Shown here: piece by piece, positions 28,166 to 61,800 of the stretch
Layout of the letters: each line of letters begins with the position of its first letter
Position numbering within the stretch: the stretch's first letter is position 1
Source: Manis javanica
Taxonomy: Eukaryota; Chordata; Mammalia; Pholidota; Manidae
DNA length: 64,000 bases
Assembly: GCF_040802235.1 (NCBI RefSeq)
Contig: NC_133158.1
Location: 39,126,001 to 39,190,000 of the forward strand
Direction of reading: 5' to 3'
Program-made: the position numbers and the translations under genes
The notes under the pieces: generated by a model
What the model saw: only the letters and a program-made list of their open reading frames with translations
The model's database searches: none
Told to the model about the DNA's origin: nothing

Positions 28166-31100
28166 TCAGAAGAGGTTCCTGCTCAGGGGCTGGAGCCTGG
28201 TCCCCATGAGCTGGCCCAGCTCCTCGAGCACCTGCTTCTCCCTCTGGTACATCTGGAAGAAAGGACAGGAATGGCTGTAGGGACCCATCAGGGTAGCCTG
28301 TTTGGGCCCTTGGGAGTCCAGCTCAGCCCAAGTCCCTTCTTCAGGGAGCCCCTTCCCAAGGCCTGCGGCTGTGGAGCCTCAGCTGTAAGGCACTGCATAC
28401 GGGCCCCTGCACCCATGCACAGGGAGGGTCTAGGCCCCTGCACCCATGCACAGGGAGGGTCTACACGGACCTTTCGGTGAACCAGAGCTAGCAGGAGGGG
28501 CTGGAAGCCGGGGCCGGGAGTGGTGGTCTCGGGAAGGAAAGAGAGAGCTTGCCTGGGGTTGCAGAACAGGCTGGACGGGAGGATGGCAGCTGGGCAGGGA
28601 CGCAGTCTGGGGGGGCAAGGGGGAACGAGGATAGCCCCCCAGGGGAAAGGGCAGCCAGGGGAGGTGCATGAGGAAACCCTGGGTGGGCTGGAGTCCCGCC
28701 CTGGCCCAGCTGGAGGTGATGGTCTCCGGCTTGATCCAAGGTGCCCTGGGGCTGTGGGCGTGGGCGGGCCATGCAAAGGGTAGGGGTGAGGCCACAGCGG
28801 GTACCACCTGGTGGGGGAGGCAGAGCTAGGGCGTGGCCAGGGGGCCCAGCTCTGGCCGTGCACAAGCACTGCGTCAAGGGCTAGTGTCAGGGAGGAAAGC
28901 TTCCTGACATCCTTGAGAGGCTAGTGTGTCCGATGACATATACAACCTGGTTAAGTGCAGCCTGGTGTGTGTACTAACATGGGCCCTCACACGCGTGTTG
29001 GTGCCTGACCCTCAGAGGGACTACACAGCCGGGCTGTGGACTGCATGCCTGTGTGTGCTGAATCCTGGTTCCAGGCTATAATTATCACGATTTCCCTCAT
29101 AGATATTTTTAAACTTAATCTATTGGAATTTTGCAGAATTTGCAGAATTCATACAGTCTCTGCTCAGAACTTCCTTCAATGGTGATAAATAAACAGCAAC
29201 ATCTGGGGAGCCTGATATATGAGACAAACACTGTGAGTCTTTTTTTTTAAGCAGGCATTATGAAGATTCCTTAATGTGTTGTCCAATTTTCGTTTTGGCA
29301 CTTGGCCACAAGGGGCAGGTGGGATGGCTCTGGCTGGGGGACATAACACTCGCCCCAGCATTCCCTCCTACGCGCCCACAGGACCAGGTCCCTACCTTCT
29401 GCCATTCAGCCTCCGTGCCATGTGTGAAGCCCAGCAGGTGACAGAGCCCGTGGGTGGCAGTCACCTGTCAGAACAATTAAAAAGCTGCCTGAGGGGCTGA
29501 CCATGACCAAGCCTGGAGGCAGGGAGAGCTCCCTCACACCTGCTGGGAGGCTGGGACCCCCCCTGGGCCTGCGCAGAGCTTGGGAGCAGGTAGCACCAGG
29601 ATGCGAGCCGGCGGGACAGAGGGTGGGATTGGGGGGCAGCAGGTAGCCTGGGGCCTTGTCCAGGAAGGTGAAGACAAGGACCCCCCTGTGCGGTGGGAGG
29701 GGACACTGCTCTTCAGGGCAGGGGGAGGAGGTGGAAGGAGACATGGCGGACGAGGAGGCAGGTGGAGAGTTCCTGGCTCTGCTGGGAGGTGCCAACATGC
29801 AGCTGGAGCCGGCTGGGAGGGAGGCCTGGTTCACCTGTGCGGGGGATGAGGGTCCTGAGTGGTGGGCTGGCCTCCCAGTATGGGTAGTGGGGCAGTGCAA
29901 GTAGATGTCCACAACTGTCCCCAGAGCCCCCGGGGGGCACCATTGCTGGACATGGAGACCCCAGAGCTGAATCTCATGCTGGCCAGTCCATAGTCCACAG
30001 TGCTGGGGCTCCTGTCACTCAGAGTACAACCCTCTACTCCCGGGCTGAGGAAGCAGGCCCCCAACACCTGCACACAGTCTCTCTGGGAAGCTCTGCTTCA
30101 CTACAGAGAAGCACTGGGATACCCCAAAGATGATTCAGGGCAAGGCTGTCCTGCCAAAGGAAGATACTGCAACTGAATCCATGGGGAAGTTAACTCAGTT
30201 CAAAATCACACACTGTGCTTTCAGCACCCCCTCCATTTTATCTGCATCAAGCTGAGGACAGACCTGGCGGGCCCTGGAGGCTTGCATCTGCCTGACTGGG
30301 GCAGTCTCTACAGAGACCATTCAGCAGGTTTGAGTCTGCTAAGCCTGCTGAGCTCCAGAGGAAAAGCTAACATAAGGCCACTTCTGGGAGCTTCCGTGCT
30401 CTCCTGTCACCCAGGACTGACATGGAGCACACAGTCTCCAGACCGGAGGGGAGGGGCTGCATTGGGCTTGGTCCTACACCAGGACAGTGCGTGTGAGGTC
30501 CCATTGGGTCTGTTTCACCAGCCAGGGTCTATCATCTCAGCACCCCACTTACAGTCAGAAGGTCATAGTAGTCTTCATTTTCCTTGCACTGCTGGAAGAT
30601 ATACTCCACTCCTAGGAAAATGTCTCCCAAATTATAATCATCTGGAAAATGAGGCTGGGGCATTTCACCTGCTTTTAGATTCTGCAAATGAGGAAATACA
30701 GATTTGGAGAAGCTGACTTCAGGAAAGGTAACCCACCATGGGTCTGGAGATTTCCAGCTGGAAGACCCTGCTGGCTCATCTTAAGGCTGGGGGTTGGGGG
30801 AATGATGGCAGAGCCGGGGCTCACAGGTGATGTAGGACGTCCCCACCTTGTTGCATCAGTTACCTTCCCTTCCTTCCATTCTTCCCAAGGCACATCACAC
30901 AGACACTCAGCTTCCACAGAGCTCTCCACCACATTGGCAGTTTTACATTTCTATTCTTTCTGCTTGTTATTTTGTCTCAAACAGTCTTTCCCACTTACCC
31001 ACACAAGGACTATAAACGTCAGTCTGTTCACCAAGCTAGTGCCCACGGTTGGGTATTTGAGGTGTTACTTTTTCTTCTTGTGAGAGAAAATGTGAACATT

Positions 31101-31817
31101 TTAATACATTTTTTCAATTATAAACTTGACATTTTATCTTCTTCCTTTTGATTTACTTTCACAGATGTGACAGGAATGGATTAAAGAGTACAGGTGCATC
31201 TTAAATGCTTGTGAGGTATTGCCAGACTGCGTTCTCAAAGGGGCTCCAGTCTGTGCTACCACTAACAACGCGTAAGGCTTTGCACTCACGTAGCACAGAC
31301 AGTAACCAGATCGCTGTCCCATCTGTTTTTTAATTTTCAGTGTTAAATTTTTTCAGCCATGCATTTCATTATATAATTGCCTTTAAAATCGGAACACTTG
31401 TTTTCTTTGAATTGGCTAATAGCATTTGAAGGGGAGGGGGCCTGGTCATCGTTTCTCCTCTGGCACTGGTCAAAGCGGGTGGTCATACTGCGTTCTACTT
31501 GGGCGTACAATTGAACGTTTTCACGATAAAACTTAAAAATCGTATCTGTAGTATGATCAGTTGAGGAGATAAAGTTGGCTAGACGGGAAGAGGAAAATAC
31601 TTTTTACCTCATGGTAAGGAAAAGAAAGCACATCCGTTGGGACATTTTTTTCCCGGTAGGTTTTGTTAATGTGCTGAATATTCTTGTTGTCGACACAGAT
31701 GACCGCCAGGTCGAACTTCTGCACCCCCAACACGCCCCTCACGAGCTCCACCGCCCTGCGGAGCGGCGCCCGCCTGAGGGGCACGGCTCGCTGCAGATTT
31801 CTAAGCACCAAACTCAT
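28166..31817 (-). CDS. YBEY: YbeY metal-dependent endoribonuclease
   Basis: Four coding exons on the minus strand, all phase 0 with GT-AG borders: 31,817-31,608 (70 codons), 30,681-30,553 (43), 29,464-29,396 (23) and 28,252-28,166 (28 plus stop), giving 164 residues against about 167 in human. The start [20 protein letters not shown] aligns with human MSLVIRNLQRVIPIRRAPLR. Exon 3 holds the UPF0054 metal-binding motif [11 protein letters not shown] (His118, His122, His128). The substrate-side segment [10 protein letters not shown] is intact in exon 1. Known: bacterial YbeY acts in rRNA maturation and quality control; the human protein is mitochondrial and supports small-subunit assembly. The N-terminus is Arg-rich with few acids, compatible with mitochondrial import (inference). 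A 5' UTR exon probably ends at 31,967 (donor GTGAGT on the minus strand), with an acceptor just above 31,860. Head-to-head with MCM3AP. Looks intact. Confidence 0.95.
28402..28463. repeat. Tandem duplication, two 31-bp units
   Basis: Two adjacent, apparently identical 31-bp copies of a unit beginning 'ggcccctgcacccatgcac' lie in the last YBEY intron. Too short to be a named satellite; likely a minisatellite seed. Confidence 0.75.
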
Positions 31818-31879
31818 CTCAGGAACGCCGGGCCGGCTCCTGACAGCCGTGGACAGGAACCTGCGGGTGAAGGTCAGTA

Positions 31880-32560
31880 CTGGAGGGCGACGATAAGCTA
31901 ACGACGCGCGCACAGCCCCGACCCTCCGTCCGCGGACTCGCTGAAGGCCTCGGGGAACTCACTCACCGCCAGGAGGGCGGGAGCAGGAGGAGGCGCCGAG
32001 GGGGCCGCGGCGGCCGGAAGCCAGCCAGCCGGAAGTGCCGGGGGTGGGGGGAAGGGGCGCCCACGGAGGGCCGGGCCGGGCGCGGCGCCGGGGTCCGCGG
32101 GGAGGAGGGGGCCTCGCAGCTCAGGCCCTGCGACGTGCGTGCTGCTCCGGAACCGCGCCGCCGCCGCCCGGAAAGTGGAACTCGAGCGCGGCCGTGCCGT
32201 GCCGGGTCGGACCGCCTGGCACTGACGGGCAGTCGGTGAGCCGCGTTTTCCGTCCGCCGCGCGCAGGGACGCGCTGCTTCCGGCGGCTGCGGTCGGTTCC
32301 TGCGCCTCCCGCCGGGCGCCTACGGTTCCCCGGGCAACGGCGGCAGCGGGCTTCGGAGTCTCTGAGCCGGACGGTGAGCGCGGCCGGGCGGAGGCCGCCC
32401 CTTCCCCTGTGCCTCTCCCCGGCCTCTGTCGCCCTCGGAGCGAGCCGGGCGGGGCCGGCGGGCGCGGCCCTGCGCAGACAGGGGCCGGCCGTTTTCGGGC
32501 CGCGCTGGGGCCGCTCCCGGGTCTGGGGCAGCCTCTCTGCCTGGGCACTCCCGCCCTTTG
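31880..32560. promoter_or_regulatory. CpG-island bidirectional promoter of YBEY and MCM3AP
   Basis: A sharp jump to very high GC and dense CpG separates the divergently transcribed YBEY (left) and MCM3AP (right). It contains splice donors facing both ways: GTGAGT on the minus strand at 31,961-31,966 (YBEY 5' UTR exon), and 'gacg|gtgagcg' on the plus strand with the exon ending at 32,373 (MCM3AP 5' UTR exon). A second plus-strand donor, 'cagtcg|gtgagc', lies near 32,235. No TATA box is evident, which is typical of housekeeping CpG promoters. The human YBEY-MCM3AP pair has the same arrangement. Confidence 0.8.
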
Positions 32561-33038
32561 AGCCAGTTCCTGGGTGCCGCCTGGGTAGAAAAACAGTTTA
32601 TTTCATTGTCTGGAAAGAGTATTTACTGCTCTGGCCTCTGGCAGAAAAAATAGATGAGAGGAAAGACTGAAACACTAGGGTTGAAACAGTGTTACATTGT
32701 AATTCTCTGGCTGTTGAGGTTGCTAGTCAGGACAAAGGCCTCTCTTTAAGCAGCAAAGTCTAACGGCATTCATTTGCTTCTTAACTCTGGGAGGTTTTTC
32801 GTGTATTTACCAATTCAGTAACATGATTTGATACTTTTTTTAAATCTTAAAGTATCATGTTTTAAATCTCTGTAACAGAGTAATTTATTTGTACCACCCT
32901 TGTCACTCACTACCGAAGAACCCACTGGCTCTCATAAAGAGTACTCAGCCCGTGTTTGCCTGATATTTAAATAAATATTCATCCTTGTTATTTTGTCTGT
33001 GATAATAATGTGATTAATAATGCTTAATCTTTCCGCAG

Positions 33039-33181
33039 GACACAGCTGTGATGATCTGCATTTTTGTCTTTCAGCTTTTCATGAAGATGAAGGGGAGCTC
33101 CCTTGCTGAACAGATTGTTTGAGGAAAAGGACTATTTTTGTACACATATTATTTACTACTCTACATTAATTGGATCAGAAG
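33039..33181 (+). other. MCM3AP: MCM3AP 5' UTR part of the first coding exon
   Basis: Two candidate acceptors precede the start codon: 'tctttccgcag' (exon from 33,039) and 'tttttgtctttcag' (exon from 33,075). Either would join a CpG-island leader exon ending at 32,373. An in-frame TAA at 33,167-33,169 lies just upstream of the coding frame, which favours the ATG at 33,182 (context agaagATGa). Confidence 0.6.
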
Positions 33182-55534
<22,353 letters not shown>

Positions 55535-56974
55535 GTCAGTGACAATCACTTTATGTATTTACTTCTGTGGTTTTCTTATTTACACAAGTCTCAGACATCA
55601 CTGGAGTCATATAAATGCCCTGAAGTGGTTTAAAAGAATGTGAGATGCTCAGAGCAGGTGCCACATCTGCTCCTTGTATCTTGATGGCATCGCACGGACA
55701 CCTGTGTGGCGTGAGGTGACAGGCCTGACCGCTAGAGTGCAGCCAGCCTCACCTGTTCCAGGGTACAGATCTCTGATGTCATGCCTGCAAATTCAGGCTC
55801 CCCTAAAGAGACATGGGGGCACCTGTGCTGTTGCACATGTGACTCAGAAGCCCCAGACTTAAGGCGTTGGGCAGGTTGCCCGAGAGGGTCAGACACAGCC
55901 ATCCGCAGACTCACTCTGACCGTCACATCTCACACTTTGCCTACCGCTGACATCCTCGACACAGCAGGTCTCACAGAAGACCAGCGGCTCTGCCCACTGC
56001 CATTTTCGCTGAACTTGACCCCAGCTACTCTAAGTTCAGGGATATACATTTCAGGTTAGTTGTTTTGTTTTAAATGCAGTTTTCGATAAGTGCTAATTTT
56101 TTTCTTCATAAGTATTTGTACAATACTGACCTTAATTTTTGGTTCTCTGAGAGATTCTTGTTTAATGAGAATCTATTTCCTCATTAGTTCAAATCTGCAT
56201 AAATAAATTTTGGGCTTCAGTTTTTTTGTTCAGAAATAAAACCCAATGTTATTTTATTTACTTGGAAAATGGCAGTGCAGGACCGCAAGTGTGGGCTTCA
56301 GCGTTCCATAGGCCTGGTGCTCCACCAACTCTCTGCCCTGGTTGGGGCACAGTCTGTGATATGGCTGCGACTGCTGGGCTGTGTGCTCGGCAGGGCCCAG
56401 TGAGAGTCAGCCCGCCCAGCTGAGCCTGACGCGAAGGCCTAGATGCCCTGGCCTCTCCCATTGTGGCAGGGTCCCCGACACCACAGTCCTGTCCCCTCTG
56501 CCTTTGGAATGCTTTTGAATGCTAGTGTGCTTACAGGGCTTTTGTTTCTGTTGTTTGTCCATTTTAATATCATTGATTGTGCTTTCTAAATGCAAAAGTA
56601 ATATGTGTGTAAACCTATAAGAGTCTAAGGATTACAGAGCTGCCCAGGCTCACCACTCCGAGGTGACAGGCACGTCGTGATGTCCTCGTCCTTTTTTTCC
56701 TGTGGTTGAAAGTCAGACCTCACCTGCTGGACACGTAGTTTGTTGTTTTTCTTGCTGTTAGTCTTATAACTTTTAATCCAGATATTATTTGCATGTAGTT
56801 AAGTCAGAGAGCACTACATGATTTATAATGAGAGGCAGCAGCCCCTGCGCCCTCTGCTGACCCCTTTCCCCATGTTTTCCAGTCATTTCCATCATGTTCC
56901 CAAATCCCATGCTTACACTTCTATTTCTCAGTTTATCCACTTTAGATGTTCCCTGCTGACTTCCCATTAAATTA

Positions 56975-57480
56975 GGTGTATTAGTTATCTGTTCTGCTTA
57001 ACAGAGTAGCCGCAGACTTAGCAGCCTCAAATGACAAACATCTGTTGTCTCATGGTTTCTGTGGGTTAGAAGTCTGGGTGTGGCCTTGCTGGGTCCTCCA
57101 GTCTAGGGTTTCTCTCAAGGGGACGTTGGCCAAGGCTCTGGTCTCATCTGAAATCTCAACCAAGGGGGACCTCTTTCTAAGTTTATCCTCGGGGTTGCCG
57201 GCAGGGTTCACTTTCCTGTGGCCCATGGCCAGGGGCCTCCCCAGTCCCTGCCATGTGGGCCCCTCCTCTCCATGGGCAGCTCTCCACATGGCAGCCCAGA
57301 TGGGAGCCCATTTATAACCTGATCCTAGAATGACATCTGCTCCCTGGAGGCGAGTTATGGGCAGCCCACACTCAGGGCAGGGGACTGTGCATGGGTGTGG
57401 CACTAGGAGCGGGTTGTGGGGCATTATGGTGCTGCACGCCACATGGAGTACCCCACTCAGCCTTCCCTGGCCCCCAGGGT
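56975..57480 (-). repeat. Old interspersed repeat, class undecided
   Basis: Begins 'gtgtattagttatctgttctgcttaacagagtagccgcagacttag' and contains 'gggtcctccagtctagggtttctc', 'tctcatctgaaatctcaacc' and 'ataacctgatcctagaatgacatc'. These are typical of a common mammalian LTR-like interspersed repeat read in reverse. The exact family cannot be fixed by eye. Confidence 0.5.
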
Positions 57481-58024
57481 GGCCATGTGCTCTTTTATGT
57501 TACCTGAGTAGCGGCCGCATCTGCCCAGCTGCGCGGCCGCTGTGCCCCAAGCCAGCAGTTCTCCTTGACAGCCTTCCTTCATCATCCTGGAAGTAGCAGC
57601 TGCTTTCTCTTCCTGTCTGTGTAGTTTTGTGTCTCATTGATTTTTACCCAAATATGCCTGCAGGTGGATGCTGCCCATCTTAGTGGAGTTTTCCAAATGC
57701 TCTGTCCCTTCACCTCACCCCCACCCAAAAGGGGCTGTCCTCCTGCCCCTCTCTGGGCGACCGCGTGTCTCAGGGTGACTGCCAGCAGCCTGGTCCTGCT
57801 TCCCCCCCTACTCCCCCTGGCCCTGGGCCAGGTCCCTGTGTGTCTGCACTGCCTGTGGACGGGTACTCTTAGGACCCTTGTTTACTGCTGAGGCTTAGGG
57901 AAGTTAAAATGCCCCAGCCCTACAACTCGTAGGTGGTGGTGCCATGCACAGGAGCCCTTGTGGAGAGGCGAGGCCAAGTGTGGAGTGCTGTTGGCAGCAG
58001 CAGTGTTCTTTCTTGGTTTAGTGA

Positions 58025-58315
58025 CGGGGACGGCCTTTGTCTTCCCCCTTGTCTGAATGCAGCACAGGGAAGCACCAGCTTGAAAACAACGAGTGCAGTC
58101 CTTGGAAGTTATCTGCCCACAAAAGCATATCTCCTCCTCGAAAACAAACCAAGACGCCTCATGCTGAAAACAGGGAGGCCTTGGGGATGTGTGAAAATAC
58201 CACCCCTGCTTACTGGGCAAATTCTAAGAAAATCGACAAGATGTTCTGGCCTGTCCCCCCTGAGAGGCAAAAGATGAGTATAGCACTTATCTGGGGTCCC
58301 AGAAAGGCAGTATAA
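58025..58315 (+). other. Unexplained open frame of about 95 codons
   Basis: Inside the last MCM3AP intron of the window, a frame opens after a stop at 58,022-58,024 and closes with TAA at about 58,313-58,315. It has no ATG near its start. The peptide has ordinary protein-like composition (HKSISPPRKQTKTPHAEN, ENTTPAYWANSKKIDKMFW) rather than the Pro/Arg bias of chance ORFs here. It matches no GANP sequence I know. A different frame over the same DNA is also open to about 58,280, so chance is possible. An AATAAA ('tataaaaataaaagag') lies right at its end. It could be an exon or retrocopy of another gene, or an old repeat ORF; I do not recognise it. Confidence 0.35.
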
Positions 58316-58997
58316 AAATAAAAGAGCTGCGCCACATTGGGGCTGCAGCCATTGTCTGTCTTTGTTGTCTGTGTTTTTTGTTCACTGCCATTTCACCCAA
58401 GTGAGCAGCTCACAACATTCAGTCTCTTGATTGATGGCACCTGTCTTTCAGTTTCTTGCAGAGAAAGCGTGTGTGGGAGAATTTTCTGAGTCCTTCCTGT
58501 CTGAAAATGTGTCTACCTTGCACCACACACAGTTTAGCTAGCTGTGGAGTTCCAGGGGCAAGCGACTTTCTGCCCAGTTTTGCCCCACTGTTGTCTAGCA
58601 ACAGGAGTGTTGTTGAGATGTCTGAGCCACTCCTGTTCCCTTCTCTCTGGCCAGTTTTGTTTCTCTTTGGAAGCCCACGCTCTCTGTCCCTGCGGTTCTG
58701 AAAACCCACTTGGGTGTCCCTGGGGCCAGCTTCCTCCCTTGTGCTGGGCTTTGTGGGTCTGTCTGGGCTGGAGACTCCCACTCTCCTCCTGGGGTGTTGC
58801 ATGTCCTGCTAAACCTGTACTCCTCCTCTGTCCTGTTCCCCCTCGAAACCCTATCAGGTGTTAGATCTCATCAAGTTGGTCCTCTGAGCCTCTGATCCTT
58901 ACTGTCTTATTTTCTGTCTTGTTTTTTATATTATTTTTGGAGAGGTTTCCTTTATTTTATATTCTAAATGTTGTATTGAATTTTTTGTTCATATATA

Positions 58998-60025
58998 TAT
59001 ATTTTTTTATTAAGGTATTATTGATATATGAAGGTTTCACATGAAAAACAATGTGGGTACTACATTCACCCATATTATCAAGTCCGCCCCACATACCCCA
59101 CTGCAGTCACTGTCCATCAGTGTAGTAAGATGCCACAGAGTCCCTACTTGTCTTCTCTGTGCTACACTGTCTTCCCCATGATCTACCCCCCCACACCATG
59201 TGTGCCAATCATAATACCACTCAATCCCCTTCTCCCTCCCTCCCACACCCCTCCCCTTTGGTAACTGCTAGTCCCTTCTTGGAATCTGTGAGTCTGTTGC
59301 TGTTTTGTTCCTTCAGTTTTGCTTCATTGTTATACTCCACAAATGAGAGAAATCATTTGGTATTTGTCTTTCTCTGCCTGACTTATTTCACTGAACATAA
59401 CACCCTCTAGCTCCATCCATGTTGTTGCAAATGGTAGGATTTGTTTCTTTCTTATGGCTGAATAGTATTCCATTGTGTATATGTACCACTTCTTCTTTAT
59501 CCATTCATCTACTGATGGACACTTAGGTTGCTTCCATATCTTGGCTATTGTAAATAGTGCTGCGATAAACATAGGGGTACATATGTCTTTTTGAATCTGA
59601 GAAATTGTTTTCTTTGGGTAAATTCCTAGGAGTGGAATTCCTGGATCAAATTGTATTTCTGTTGTTAGTTTTTTGGGGAACCTCCTTATTGCTTTCCACA
59701 GTGATAGAACTAGCTTACATTCCCACCAGCAGTGTAGGAGAGTTCCCCTTTCTCCGCATCCTCACCAGCATTTGTTGTTCCTAGTCTTTTCGATGCTGGC
59801 CATTGTGGTTTTAATTTGCATTTCCCTGATAACTACATGCACTGTGGAGCATCTTTTCCTGTGCCTGTTGGCCATCTGAATTTCTTCTTTGGAGAAGTAT
59901 CTGTTCATATCCTCTGCCCACTTTTTAATAGGGTTATTTGCTTTTTGAGTGTTGAGGCATTTAAGTTCTATATATATTTTACATGTTAACCCTTTGTTGG
60001 GTGTGTCATTTACAAATATATTCTC
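58998..60025 (-). mobile_element. 5'-truncated L1, fairly young
   Basis: A minus-strand L1 3' end. The 3' UTR runs from about 59,010 ('ttattaaggtattattgatatatgaagg') to about 59,330, followed by the ORF2 C-terminal region, with 59,330-59,572 still reading KQPKCPSVDEWIKKKWYIYTM, EYYSAI and LPFATTWMELEGVM. Further ORF2 sequence continues to about 60,025, where L1 similarity stops at 'caaatatattctcccc'. Only about 1 kb remains of a roughly 6 kb element. Sequence quality is much closer to active L1 than the L1M pieces elsewhere. Intronic in MCM3AP, antisense to it. Confidence 0.88.
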
Positions 60026-60029
60026 CCCA

Positions 60030-61110
60030 ATACCACAGGGACAGTGAAGGAAAAAGAATCCAGATAAAATGGGGGAAGGAATGGAGCCAGAAAACCTCAA
60101 AAACTAAGCCACATGTATTGAAAATTTCACAGATAAGGAAACTCAAGAGTTATAAAATTAGAAAAAAATTTTTGTTATGTCTCCTGTCTAAAAGTACAGG
60201 GAAAACAGTTTTGAATACAAATGAGCAACAGAAAAGCAGTTAGGTTGAATCTGATACCGTGTTCATATACAATATAAGAAGATAAAAGTCTAAACAAGAG
60301 AACATTAACACACACATAGATTATGCATTAAAAGAAGTAGAAGAAAAATAGGAACACAAATTTAATATGTGAAAATGAGACGAAGAAAAGAATTAGGTAA
60401 AAATGAAAATATCACCGATGAGCAAAGTACATCCGACTTCCCTATGTTAGGAATACCAGAGGGAAAACAATGCAAGTCATCAGACTGGAACTAAAATCTT
60501 AGAAAGATTTATAAAAATAAAGAAGATCTGAAACTCTATAGTGAAGGAATACCTATATCAAAGGAACACATACCTGGAAAAATATCTATTCATAATGCTC
60601 ATAAATACTCTAGTAAATTATGGTTATAAAAGGAAAAAACCTTTGACCAAAGAGGTAAAGAAGTGACTTGTCCTTGAGAACCATGATTCTCTGGGAGAAA
60701 AGGAATAATACATATGAGTTGAAGAGTTATGGAAATACTATATAGAATTTAAATTGGCAGCACCAATTTGAACTTATGATGTATTTTAATCACAAAAAGA
60801 AATATATTTTATATGTTAAAAAAACACTTTCCTACCTCCGTCTACATAAAAGGTGTAGGAGCAACGACATATTCAGTACTAGTGATTGTCTATCAGCCAG
60901 ACCGAAGTGCCATTAAATACAAGAATAAAACAAGCTTTGGGGAAGAAATCATGGATTTCAAGACTGCAACAGAAAATGGACCAAAGAGGCTTAGAAAACC
61001 TTACTGTTTTCTAATGTACAGCTCCATGAATCATGTAGTATTTTTTTCCTTTTCATTCTTTATCCAGTTAGTCTCTAAACGTGAAATATTTTTTTACACT
61101 TTTTTCTTCT
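60030..61110. other. AT-rich intron stretch, nothing recognised
   Basis: Between two minus-strand retrotransposon insertions. AT-rich, with only short chance open frames. I saw no exon for the next part of GANP (which should begin with a VAHGAL-like sequence), so the intron continues past the right edge. Confidence 0.4.
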
Positions 61111-61111
61111 T

Positions 61112-61460
61112 TTTTTTTTTTTTTTGAGAGGGCATCTCTCATATTTATTGATCAAATGGTTGTTAACAACAATAAAATTCAGTATAGGGGGGTCAACGCT
61201 CAATGTACAATCATTAATCCATCTCAAGTCTAATTCTCGTCAGTCTCCAATCTTCTGAAGCATAACGAACAAGTTCTTACATGGTGAACGAATTCTTACA
61301 TAGTGAATAAATTCTTACATGGTGAACAGTACAAGGGCATTCATCACAGAAACTTTCGGTTTTGATCATGCATTATGACCTATAAACAATCAGGTCAAAT
61401 ATGAATATTCGTTTGATTTTTGTACTTGATTTATATGTTGATCCCACATTTCTCTCTTTA
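61112..61460 (-). mobile_element. Second copy of the poly(A)-ended retroviral-derived tail
   Basis: Starts with a run of T's (poly(A) on the minus strand), then 'gagagggcatctctcatatttattgatcaaatgg' (AATAAA about 15 nt before the tail), and continues to 'ttatatgttgatcccacatttctc' at about 61,460. It is colinear with the 38.26 kb copy but extends further 5'. Its innermost 150 bp is then repeated at 61,801-61,941. Confidence 0.8.
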
Positions 61461-61800
61461 TTATTGTTATTTTTTTATTTTTATTTTTATTTTTTTATAA
61501 CTATAACATTTTAATACACAATGAGCAAATTACTATAGGAAATAAACACCTAACCACCTACTTTCCATCCATATTCTATATGGACCTAGGAAGTTTCTAT
61601 TTTCCCAAAATCAGTTTGAATTAACATATGGCAATTCTTTCATTATTGGATAACTGACTTAGGAACACTACATGGAAACCTCAAATCCAGGTATTTTCCA
61701 TGAATCACCAAAAGTGAAACCAGCAAAAGGTTAATTTCAAAGTATATTTAAGTGTTTCTAATCCTAGGCTGTTACAAACTAAAACTCACACTAAGGTATT

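Noticed and set aside
31818-31913. An Arg-rich in-frame N-terminal extension of YBEY that looks like a mitochondrial presequence
   Set aside because: It begins with GTG rather than ATG, and it runs across a good splice acceptor just above 31,860, so the upstream part is probably leader or intron. The ATG at 31,817 matches the human start.
33170-33181. Upstream TTG start adding four residues to GANP
   Set aside because: A TTG start is not expected here. The ATG at 33,182 has a reasonable context and matches the human N-terminus.
59762-60100. A 112-codon minus-strand frame as a separate gene
   Set aside because: It is part of the 5'-truncated L1 ORF2 region with some flanking DNA, not a host gene.
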